Virus record (IMG/VR): IMGVR_UViG_3300020595_000084
Location: 1-37,545 of that record
Reading direction: 5' to 3' (one strand)
Length of the DNA stretch: 37,545 nucleotides
DNA from: a virus
The notes beneath the pieces were generated by a model. It searched no databases. It saw only the letters and a program-made list of their open reading frames with translations, and was not told where the DNA came from. How positions within the stretch are numbered: the first letter of the stretch is position 1; each line of letters opens with the position of its first letter. Both the position numbers and the translations under genes were made by a program. Shown piece by piece: positions 31,085-37,545 of the stretch.

Positions 31085-31405
31085 TCACCTCTACCCACGT
31101 CTCTTCTTCCTTGTAGGTTTTGACTTTTTCCTGACTGACTTCGAGGGTGATCGCTTGAGGGTCATCTTCTGGTATAATGTCCGCAGCCCGGAGCGAATCG
31201 ACAAGGTACTTGACTCCCCCAACCAAGTTGTCCGGGTCGCAGATCCTGACTCGCTTGCTGATAATGCGGACTCGATGGCGATCATCGCTTCCTTCTGCAT
31301 TTCTCTCTTCTCTTTTACTCGCGCCCACCGATTCATACCTAGTAGTGTGTTCAAGGAAGGGGTTCGTTTCTTCACGCACAGTGTTATCTTTTCTCCCTTT
31401 TCCAT
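31071..31405 (-). pseudogene. rusA: RusA-type Holliday junction resolvase, split by a frameshift
   Basis: The N-terminal half is read from the ATG at 31405 (TAATG overlap with the previous gene): KKRTPSLNTLLGMNRWARV and KEKREMQKEAMIAI, a RusA-like start. The conserved C-terminal half, CDPDNLVGGVKYLVDSL and IIPEDDPQAI with the catalytic Asp residues, lies in another frame of the same strand ending at 31071. Passing from one to the other needs a -1 shift (or one missing base) near 31245-31290. No canonical slippery heptamer was seen. Could be a sequencing/assembly error, a real mutation or programmed frameshifting. Confidence 0.72.
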
Positions 31406-31884
31406 TAGTTGGCATCTATGTTCTTTCCCACCAGGTTAATCTTTTCTGCCATGACGCGGTCACATTCAAGTAGGTCTTCAATCTTATTACAGGTGTGGGA
31501 TATATTACTATGATTACGATCAAACACCTTGCCCAGCTCTTCCACCTTGTACCCTTGCTTCCGACTGTAGTAGATCGCACATTGGCGTGCCAATGATACA
31601 TCCTGTGTGCGCTTCCTACTTTCAATCTCTGCTACACTCACGCCAATGGTGTCTGCACATATCTGCTTTATTTTATCCACATCAACCATGCAGTCACGGG
31701 TAGTCATAATAGTAATGTCAGGATCACTTACATTATTCATATCCTCGCCAGCAAGTGTTGCCACTAACTGTTTCATTGCTGCATGGAGCACCACAACCGC
31801 GCCATCAAAATTACCAGATGCCATGTGTTCTTCGGCATAGCCCAGCACTTTATCCATCTCACTTATTTTCAATCTATTAGCCAT
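31405..31884 (-). CDS. DnaA domain IV-like DNA-binding protein
   Basis: 159 residues from the ATG at 31884 (GGAAGG upstream). The C-terminal part (about 70-140) follows DnaA domain IV: VDKIKQICADTIGVSVAEI, SLARQCAIYYSRKQ, and FDRNHSNISHTCNKIEDLL with the DnaA-box recognition helix. No AAA+ domain is present. The N-terminal half is helical and unrecognised. It could bind DnaA-box-like sites as an initiator adaptor or regulator. Confidence 0.72.
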   Translation of the reverse strand: MANRLKISEMDKVLGYAEEHMASGNFDGAVVVLHAAMKQLVATLAGEDMNNVSDPDITIMTTRDCMVDVDKIKQICADTIGVSVAEIESRKRTQDVSLARQCAIYYSRKQGYKVEELGKVFDRNHSNISHTCNKIEDLLECDRVMAEKINLVGKNIDAN

Positions 31885-32105
31885 TCTGTTGAATCCCTTC
31901 CTTCGGTTTTTAACCATTTGTTAATTTCTCGTTTGTCCCATGCAAATCCACGCCCTCCTCTGCAAGTCATGCCATCAATGATGTAACATGTTAAACCTTC
32001 ATCCTCATGAAATTGATCCAACGATGTTTGTGATTTGTATCCCATGAGTTTTAGTGCCTTCTTAGAGGTGATAAGGTATTTCTTTTTTCCTTGATTCCTA
32101 CCCAT
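31869..32105 (-). CDS. Small HTH protein, possible excisionase-like
   Basis: 78 residues from the ATG at 32105 (overlapping the upstream stop). LITSKKALKLMGYKSQTSL near 11-30 and FAWDKREINKWLKTE near 55-69 fit the winged-helix/MerR-like HTH of the AlpA/excisionase type. The genome has an integrase about 2.3 kb upstream, so an excisionase or operon regulator role is possible. Confidence 0.55.
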   Translation of the reverse strand: MGRNQGKKKYLITSKKALKLMGYKSQTSLDQFHEDEGLTCYIIDGMTCRGGRGFAWDKREINKWLKTEGRDSTEWLID

Positions 32106-32398
32106 CACGCTGACTTCTTTACGAATACCCCATCTACCATTCTGCCTGTCCGATGTTCAATATCCCGGTAAGCAGTTGTTAGGCAGTCACCCAAGGTTAC
32201 ATTATTTCGCTCGCAGATATTTATCATCACCACAAGCATGTCACCTATATCATCCTGTATGTCTTGTTCTTGGCATACTGAATCTGATAACTCACCCAAC
32301 TCTTGCAGGAGCTTTAACACTTGTGACTTGTCATCCGATCCATCAATCAGATTTCTATCCCTGTGCCATTGTATTACTTTGTCTATAAGGTTATTCAT
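32105..32398 (-). CDS. MazG-like nucleotide pyrophosphohydrolase
   Basis: 97 residues. The E33-L-G-E36 and D50-x-x-D53 pairs (QELGELSDSV, DDIGDMLVVM) are the metal-binding motif of the MazG/all-alpha NTP-PPase superfamily. These enzymes remove nucleoside triphosphates or (p)ppGpp-like nucleotides and are common in phages. It overlaps both neighbours. Confidence 0.75.
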   Translation of the reverse strand: MNNLIDKVIQWHRDRNLIDGSDDKSQVLKLLQELGELSDSVCQEQDIQDDIGDMLVVMINICERNNVTLGDCLTTAYRDIEHRTGRMVDGVFVKKSA

Positions 32399-33372
32399 TT
32401 ATTCCTCCCCTCATTTTCCCAACGCAAAGCAGTAGAAAAATCAACCATGTCGATCAGTGATTTGTTCCCTATCTTCTGCCCTACCACTTGGTGCTTCTTA
32501 ATTATCCTGTGGGCATAGCTCCTACTCACCCCAAACCTTTGTGCAAGTTGTGAAATCGATAAACGATTCTTTGCATATAATGTCCCAAGGTTTAGCGTTT
32601 TAACGTCATCACTATATCCAGGCCATATATCAGTCCGTAAGCATTCACCATATATCTTCATTGCTTCTAGTACTCGTGGGATCTCCTTCTCAATGTCTGC
32701 GTTTTCCAATGCATAGCAAGCAGTTGCAAATGGTGCAGTCTTCTCTACCACTAAGAATACAAACTGCTTAGGTCTTTCTCCCATAGCTCGCAATGCAGTC
32801 ATGTAAAACGCTGCTTGGAACGCATAGCCAAATTGACGTACGCTTTTCGCAAATCCTTTCTCACTTGCATCTAATGTAGTTTTAAGATCAAGCACCATTC
32901 CATTCTCGCTATTGTACAGATCAGGACGCACCTTGCAGGCCGTGCCTTCGACCTCGAAGAATCCTGTATGTTCAACCTTACTTGCCGGGTGATATAGCAT
33001 TTCCATTAACAATGGATGTTCTCGTGCTGATCCAGCTACATCCATGCACATATTATAGTCAGCAGGTGGCAACCAACGCTTATTTGGTTCTGCTTCTTCC
33101 ATTAATTCAAATGCTTCTTTGTACGCTTTTGTTCTGCTTGAATTACCATCAATCTCTAGTGGCTTGCATCCAAACTCAATGTCTGTAAGTGCAGGCTCAA
33201 GTGTAGCAGTATGTACTAAGCTACCATTTAATAATGCTGGTGTGCTTGGCGTGGGGAACTGCATCGAATGCTTCACCTTTGCCGGGCAAGAGCCGAGCAA
33301 TTGTCTTGCTCGACTCGAACCCAACGCAGTATCCGAATGATATTCCTCGTTACTTATGTTAGGACGTAACAT
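32395..33372 (-). CDS. RecE-like PD-(D/E)XK exonuclease with C-terminal HTH
   Basis: 325 residues. The N-terminal half matches the RecE-type nuclease pattern: YHSDTALGSSRARQLL, NGSLVHTATLEP, VRPDLYN (Asp151), VLDLKTT (Asp162, Lys164) and SVRQFGYAFQAAFYM. Residues 271-292 (LSISQLAQRFGVSRSYAHRI) form an added helix-turn-helix. It is paired with the SSB-like gene just upstream, a typical homologous-recombination module. The HTH fusion is unusual. Confidence 0.8.
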   Translation of the reverse strand: MLRPNISNEEYHSDTALGSSRARQLLGSCPAKVKHSMQFPTPSTPALLNGSLVHTATLEPALTDIEFGCKPLEIDGNSSRTKAYKEAFELMEEAEPNKRWLPPADYNMCMDVAGSAREHPLLMEMLYHPASKVEHTGFFEVEGTACKVRPDLYNSENGMVLDLKTTLDASEKGFAKSVRQFGYAFQAAFYMTALRAMGERPKQFVFLVVEKTAPFATACYALENADIEKEIPRVLEAMKIYGECLRTDIWPGYSDDVKTLNLGTLYAKNRLSISQLAQRFGVSRSYAHRIIKKHQVVGQKIGNKSLIDMVDFSTALRWENEGRNK

Positions 33373-33950
33373 CAGAATGGCGCTCCGTCTTCATCCACTT
33401 CAGCAGCAGGTGGTGTAAACTCTGCAAAAGGATCTCCACCATCAAATAATGCCGGAAGGTTTATCCTCTTTAACTCTGCCTTGGCAATCGCACGAATGTC
33501 CTCGTCCATCTTCTTGATAGGCTTCGGATTCATTGCATAGGTTGTATCCAATCCCTCGCCATTTCGTACCACACTAATGTCATACTTCCGGCAGTCTCCC
33601 CAATCTTCATCCTGTGCAAGCTGCAATAATTCTGCTTGTAGTTTGATCTGTGTAAGCTCCAAGATTTGCACCTTACTTTCGTTATAGTTGTAAACCACGA
33701 ACGCATAAAAGTTGCGTGGCTTGTCTGCGAATTGCATTGGCGCTTGTGTACCTTCAGCCCATCTCACCGGACGTTTCTTGCCATCCTCTTCTGTCCATCC
33801 CAGCGTTCCATGAATAAAGCCTGGAGTAGGCTTGTCATCTGATGCTCCAATGATACGAAACTTATTTTCGCCTTGCGTGAATCTCAAGTAGTTTCCACTA
33901 CCACCACCACCCTCCGAAGGTGCTTTTATATTATTAGGTAAGAATCCCAT
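33372..33950 (-). CDS. Phage single-stranded DNA-binding-type protein
   Basis: 192 residues: YLRFTQGENKFRIIGASDD near 22-40, RNFYAFVVYNYNESKVQILEL near 79-99 and a DEDWGDCRKYDI segment, then an acidic/aromatic C-terminal tail (DEDGAPF). OB-fold-like beta content and an acidic tail are typical of SSB proteins. The gene starts the replication/recombination operon, with the 16-bp motif 42 bases upstream of its ATG. Family-level recognition from memory. Confidence 0.65.
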   Translation of the reverse strand: MGFLPNNIKAPSEGGGGSGNYLRFTQGENKFRIIGASDDKPTPGFIHGTLGWTEEDGKKRPVRWAEGTQAPMQFADKPRNFYAFVVYNYNESKVQILELTQIKLQAELLQLAQDEDWGDCRKYDISVVRNGEGLDTTYAMNPKPIKKMDEDIRAIAKAELKRINLPALFDGGDPFAEFTPPAAEVDEDGAPF

Positions 33951-33991
33951 ATTTTATTTATTTACTATTTTTGCGTGTTATGTATTGACAA

Positions 33992-34006
33992 GTAGCCTTA
34001 TGTGTC
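33992..34006 (-). promoter_or_regulatory. Variant of the recurrent 16-bp motif before the SSB operon
   Basis: GTAGCCTTATGTGTC (plus strand) lacks one AG step of GTAGCCTTATGTAGTC but is otherwise identical. TTGACA stands immediately before it (33985-33990); on the minus strand TTGTCA with a 17-18 base spacer and AT-rich sequence may form the operon promoter. It lies in the divergent space between the SSB and RHH genes. Confidence 0.55.
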
Positions 34007-34020
34007 TTTCTGTGTGTTTT

Positions 34021-34221
34021 ATGCCACAAAAACCCAATCTCACTAAGCCCGTATCGATACGTTTAAGTCCGTCCGTACGGAAAATTGTCAAATCCCTCTC
34101 TGAAGATACTGGTCTTCTTCAAGCCCAAGTGTATGACTTGATCCTTCGGGCAGGCACGGAAGCGATTGCAAAGAATAATATGCAGTTCCAGATGCCTCTT
34201 CACTTTGAGTTGAAGAAGTAA
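34021..34221 (+). CDS. Ribbon-helix-helix regulator
   Basis: 66 residues from the ATG at 34021; a longer frame to 33985 would run through the regulatory region. Residues 10-52 (KPVSIRLSPSVRKIVKSLSE, VYDLILRAGTEAI) follow the RHH fold of Arc-type repressors. It is divergent from the SSB operon and probably regulates it or itself; the motif at 33992-34006 lies directly upstream. Confidence 0.7.
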   Translation: MPQKPNLTKPVSIRLSPSVRKIVKSLSEDTGLLQAQVYDLILRAGTEAIAKNNMQFQMPLHFELKK

Positions 34222-34354
34222 GGTTATTTAATTGTTCTATTAAGTCTGCAATGCAGACTGTACTAGGGCGGTCGCAGAAGATTTCTACTGTGCCGTCCTT
34301 TTTTTGTGCCATCTCAATTCCGTTAAATACTATTGTGTAATTAGGTGTAGTCAT
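34088..34354 (-). CDS. Hypothetical protein overlapping the RHH gene antisense
   Basis: 88 residues starting MTTPNYTIVFNGIEMAQKKD; the first half looks like a beta sheet and helix protein, while the end overlaps the RHH gene on the other strand for 134 bases. The ATG context CTACAAATGA resembles that of the regulator at 23425. A real gene is likely for the first half; the extent of the C-terminus is uncertain. Confidence 0.45.
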   Translation of the reverse strand: MTTPNYTIVFNGIEMAQKKDGTVEIFCDRPSTVCIADLIEQLNNLTSSTQSEEASGTAYYSLQSLPCLPEGSSHTLGLEEDQYLQRGI

Positions 34355-34406
34355 TTGTAGTTATTAATTATCGTTTTTTACCGCCATTTTAAATTAGAAG
34401 TTTAAA

Positions 34407-35405
34407 TTAGGATGCCTTTAACTGAGGCAATCCTGAGTAGATCCTGTCCGTGATCTTTGTATCTGCGTGACCCAACGCTTTACTCGCTGCATAGATCCCA
34501 TCACTACGCATGATGCGATGTCCACAGTACTTACGAAGTAAATGTATTCTGTAAGTCTCCTTCACTGCACACTCGTTCTTTAAGAATGAGTTGAATATTT
34601 CTCGAAGGAAGTATCCAGGTGCGTCTAATACCAATGCATCGGATGCTGCACTACCACGAAGGTCTTGGATTAAATCCCAATAGGTTGGGTCAGTTGGCCT
34701 GTCCTCAAAGTCTGTGGGCTTTGCACGCTTGATGGACTTAGGTTGCCATACCCGGATAACTTTATTGCCATCTAGCGTTGAATAAAAATCACTCCACTTG
34801 ATCCGCTTCATTTCGGATCTACGTAAACCAAGTCCATACCCAAGCAAGAATGCCATGTAGATACTTGGTTGCTTAAATCGAACTTCCTCGCACCTTGCAA
34901 TGATGCGATCAATCGCATCCGTGGGGATGAATGCCTTCACCCCAATTGGTGCAACCCGGTGTGCAGTCCAATTGCTAAAGAAGCGAGCTTCGATACCCAC
35001 GCTCACATAGTACTCGCACATGTTCCTAGAAAATAAACTCTTCGCACGGCGCAAGCGTTCCTTATGCTCCGGAAATACCTGTGCGTAGTGCGCAGGCAAT
35101 GTTAAATTATACTTCGGATGTGTGCCACCCAAGTACCGGGTATCCATATCCTCATTCATTTCCAAGTCTTTCAAAACCAAACGAAATATTCCAGCACATG
35201 CCTTCATCGTTTTGTACGAAGGTGGTGTAAAATTCACTGCCTTGCAGTCAAGATAGTTATAGATTAGTTCACTTATCTGCACAACTCGCAACGGAGGCGC
35301 TACGAAGTCTAACTGTATGGGAGTATTAGTCATTCTTGTAATGGGTAATTTTGGGGAACGTTGTTCTACGGGGCGACTTGGCGTTTGTAAAGCTTGATTA
35401 TTCAT
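34407..35405 (-). CDS. int: Tyrosine recombinase (integrase-like)
   Basis: 332 residues. The catalytic set is complete: Arg195 (GLGLRRSE), Lys223 region (QPKSIKRAK), His288 and Arg291 (HLLR), His313 (LGHAD) and nucleophile Tyr323 (RIYSG). The N-terminal part has a core-binding-like helical region. Such enzymes integrate phage DNA or resolve dimers. No attachment site or host tRNA end was recognised nearby. ATG without a clear ribosome site. Confidence 0.9.
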   Translation of the reverse strand: MNNQALQTPSRPVEQRSPKLPITRMTNTPIQLDFVAPPLRVVQISELIYNYLDCKAVNFTPPSYKTMKACAGIFRLVLKDLEMNEDMDTRYLGGTHPKYNLTLPAHYAQVFPEHKERLRRAKSLFSRNMCEYYVSVGIEARFFSNWTAHRVAPIGVKAFIPTDAIDRIIARCEEVRFKQPSIYMAFLLGYGLGLRRSEMKRIKWSDFYSTLDGNKVIRVWQPKSIKRAKPTDFEDRPTDPTYWDLIQDLRGSAASDALVLDAPGYFLREIFNSFLKNECAVKETYRIHLLRKYCGHRIMRSDGIYAASKALGHADTKITDRIYSGLPQLKAS

Positions 35406-35486
35406 AAGGTTATTTTTGTATAGTATTTTACTTTAGTTGTTGTTTTTTACCATTACTACCTAAAGGTTTGTGTGCTTCCTCTTGCG

Positions 35487-35515
35487 AGTGACGAACAGTC
35501 CCCTTTAAACAGTGA
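35487..35515 (+). repeat. 29-bp near-repeat, copy upstream of the integrase
   Basis: Matches 25001-25029 at 24 of 29 positions in the same orientation, including CCCCTTTAAACA. It lies 82 bases upstream of the integrase start codon in a non-coding region. Candidate operator or recombination accessory site. Confidence 0.6.
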
Positions 35516-35579
35516 TGTATTCCGTAGACGATATGAGCAGTAAAGGACAATAAATTGAGTGTCAACCCCCCTTTTACTT

Positions 35580-35706
35580 TTCCTTAATAAAAATGCTTAG
35601 TGCAAAAAAAAGCCACCCTTTCGAGTGGCTTGCGCTGATGTCCCCACCAGCATACTAAAAGGGATACTACACCCTTGAAGATTAAATATTACTTGGAGTT
35701 GTTTGT
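35580..35706. repeat. 127-bp exact direct repeat, right copy
   Basis: Identical to 1-127, with the first mismatch at 35707. It separates the integrase region (left) from the partial internal-virion gene (right). If the map is circular, this copy is the same physical DNA as 1-127, and the sequence beyond 35706 is an alternative to 128-2846. The terminator inside (35604-35631) ends leftward transcription. Confidence 0.95.
35604..35631 (-). terminator. Terminator, second copy of 25-52
   Basis: Same 7-bp stem and T-run as the left copy, placed after the partial internal-virion gene and before the integrase region. Confidence 0.85.
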
Positions 35707-35716
35707 TTTGTCAAGT

Positions 35717-37545
35717 CTACGGGAACATTGCTTGTGGGTTTTCTTTTTCTTGAAACCTACCTCTACGCTTTAAGAAATAATCCATCTTCTTGTCTTCGTA
35801 TTGCTTCATTATTCTCGCTCTCTGCCCATCATCAACACCAATTAAAGATTGTACCTGGTCAAGCATGTATGGGCCAATATCTGAGTTTGGCTTGCGTGCA
35901 GCTTCTTCGTACAAGTCCATGATTTGCAACTTGTTTTTACCTGCTCTTGCAAGCTGCATTGTTTCTTGCATTAGTGCTTGTGTATTAGCTTCTGGGTCTT
36001 CTATTTGATACTGATCGTCAGGTGATAATAAACCTTTACTAGCGAGCAAATATTTAATTCTACGCTGAGAATTACTTCTTGCAGTTGCAGATGTAGGTTT
36101 CTCAAGTAATGCTTTCATAAAAACAGGATCTAGCATTGCTTCAGTTAAGATTTCACGTAGTTTTAAAGTCGGCATTTTATCAAGAAATTTCCTACCTGCT
36201 TGAGAACCTATATGGGCAACAATGAGACTAGGTGCGCCTCCTGCTAAAATACTTTGTGAAGCTAATGTAGCACCAGCAAGTCTACCTACGATGTCAACAA
36301 AAGCGTCTGTTCCGAGACCTTCAGAGATTGATTTTAATTCTTCACCACTTGCTCTTTGCATAAGTGATTCCTCAAACTCTTTAGCTCGATTTGCCATTGC
36401 TTTGATCGAATCCATTTCTTTCTTCGTGAGCAATTTACTAGAAACTAAATCTTGTTCTAATGTACGCTTGCCTTGCTTTTGTGATAAACTTTCAAGCAAC
36501 TTGTTACCACTCAAGTAACTTGATTTGCCATATTTTATGGTGCTTTGTTTTATTAAGTTTTCTACAACAGATTGCTGGATACCTTCTAATGCTCTATTTG
36601 GATCTGAATGTTTTCTTGCAAGATTTACAGAGTGTTTAAGATCAGTATTTCTTTTTTCACTTCCACTTAAAATATTTCCTATAAAATCATCAACTCGGCC
36701 AGTTTTTAAAACTCTACCTGCTAATGACTTAGTTTCAAAATTGTTTTTTAGCTTTTTAGTAGACTGCTCTAGTCTCTTGACTAAATGAGCTTGTACTTCT
36801 GGTTTCCTTAAATCGTCAAATATACCTAAATCTTTAAGACCTTTTTCATGTGTGTTTAAAAAAGTTCCAAGTTTTGTAAGATCAACTGTTGAACCATCCA
36901 CTATAGTTTCATTTGCCATTGCATAGTAAAACCTAGCAAGTGGATCACGCATGTCTTTTTGATATACTCCCTTTGCACCTGCTTGCATGATGTCATCAAA
37001 TGATTGGTAAACTTTTTGTTGTTTACCTTTTAAAAGAGTATCAAGGACAAGGTCTGGTTTCTTTAAATTACTTTGTAATCCCTTTGACCACATTTGCTGC
37101 ACAGGTGGTAGATATAAAAACTCATAACGATTTCTAGTTGCAGCAGATGCTAAATCTAATTGAGTCCCAGACCCTGCACCTCTCAAATCGTCAACTATTG
37201 ATGTTTCTAAATCATGCAACCTACGTGCTAAATCACGATTTGGATTATCTCCTTTCATTGCAGCCCTTATTTGACTGCTGATTTCTGATCTAGCTTTTAA
37301 TAAATCATCGGACTGTAAGGATACTGAGGTATTGCCTGTCTTTTTTGTAAGTTTACGTAATCCATCTGTTAAACTTATACCAACCATTCCTTCTGGTTCA
37401 GATGCAATTTTTAATAAAGATGCTTCAGTTTCTGTTGGAGTAACTCGTAATGTGCGATCTACTCGATTCCATAATTGATTTTCTGTAGTCCTTAAATCTG
37501 TATGGGTATCATCAAATATCTTTTTGATTTGCCTAGCAGTTTTTT
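35717..37545 (-). CDS. Internal virion (ejection-type) protein, allele 2, partial
   Basis: The frame is open to the window edge, adding 52 codons beyond the ATG at 37387, so the gene is cut by the edge. The upstream residues (TARQIKKIFDDTH, QLWNRVDRT) align with ARKIIDNELTLA and QLWSQVDKS near residue 405-425 of the 904-residue protein. Alignment continues to LKLREILTEAMLDP and the RRIKYLLASKGLL block; about 110 further residues follow that allele 1 lacks (Gln/Lys/Arg-rich, ending ENPQAMFP). Same position relative to the repeat and terminator. Probably a second allele or strain variant of the same locus. Confidence 0.8.
   Translation of the reverse strand, partial: KTARQIKKIFDDTHTDLRTTENQLWNRVDRTLRVTPTETEASLLKIASEPEGMVGISLTDGLRKLTKKTGNTSVSLQSDDLLKARSEISSQIRAAMKGDNPNRDLARRLHDLETSIVDDLRGAGSGTQLDLASAATRNRYEFLYLPPVQQMWSKGLQSNLKKPDLVLDTLLKGKQQKVYQSFDDIMQAGAKGVYQKDMRDPLARFYYAMANETIVDGSTVDLTKLGTFLNTHEKGLKDLGIFDDLRKPEVQAHLVKRLEQSTKKLKNNFETKSLAGRVLKTGRVDDFIGNILSGSEKRNTDLKHSVNLARKHSDPNRALEGIQQSVVENLIKQSTIKYGKSSYLSGNKLLESLSQKQGKRTLEQDLVSSKLLTKKEMDSIKAMANRAKEFEESLMQRASGEELKSISEGLGTDAFVDIVGRLAGATLASQSILAGGAPSLIVAHIGSQAGRKFLDKMPTLKLREILTEAMLDPVFMKALLEKPTSATARSNSQRRIKYLLASKGLLSPDDQYQIEDPEANTQALMQETMQLARAGKNKLQIMDLYEEAARKPNSDIGPYMLDQVQSLIGVDDGQRARIMKQYEDKKMDYFLKRRGRFQEKENPQAMFP

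Noticed and set aside
34407-35405. Attachment site next to the integrase
   Set aside because: No tRNA-like end or recognisable core repeat was seen; the 29-bp near-repeat alone is not enough to call attP.

Overview
The window looks like an almost complete genome of a tailed bacteriophage (Caudoviricetes), most likely short-tailed (podovirus-like). Evidence is a P22-type portal, a large terminase, an acidic scaffold, an SU10/DUF5309-type capsid protein, a long tail-hub protein and several large coiled-coil or hydrophobic internal-virion-type proteins. A full tyrosine recombinase makes it potentially temperate. Several small proteins (the lysine/arginine-rich trio at 16014-16504, the capsid family, the internal virion proteins) resemble what I remember from marine viral metagenomes. 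The host cannot be named from the sequence. The DNA leans AT-rich, genes are packed with ATGA/GTGA/TAATG overlaps, and many but not all starts have a GGAGG-type ribosome site. No DNA polymerase, RNA polymerase, tRNA, CRISPR array or recognisable endolysin was found.

Layout. The minus strand from 23425 down to 132 carries a regulator, a sigma-region-4-like protein, a C5 cytosine methyltransferase with a large nested ORF in the +1 frame, small accessory genes, terminase, portal, three tiny basic proteins, scaffold, capsid, connector/tail genes, fibre-type proteins, a lysis-like group of membrane peptides, and four internal virion protein candidates ending in a terminator. The plus strand from 23489 to 28473 carries a possible small terminase subunit, an HNH nuclease, a 0.9 kb non-coding region with strong inverted repeats and a sigma70-like promoter, and about eleven small genes of unknown function. 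The minus strand from 35405 down to 28670 carries the integrase, then an SSB-like / RecE-like nuclease / MazG / HTH / DnaA-domain-IV / RusA (frameshifted) / PD-(D/E)XK / helicase loader / DnaB replication and recombination operon. It meets the plus-strand module at a long bidirectional hairpin.

Assembly structure. Bases 1-127 equal 35580-35706 exactly and differ at the next base. Both copies follow the 3' end of a homologous internal-virion gene (132-2846, and a partial gene running off the right edge). I read this as a circular map of about 35,579 bp that the contig goes round once and then leaves into a divergent allele of the same locus. An exact 127-base overlap is typical of a k=127 assembly graph.

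Most notable points: the 358-codon nested frame inside the methyltransferase, whose own ATG is better spaced from the ribosome site than that of the methyltransferase; a 16-bp intergenic motif that recurs before portal, regulator and SSB genes, with a phased three-copy variant before the scaffold; a frameshifted RusA; and a 29-bp near-repeat shared by the non-coding region and the integrase upstream region.
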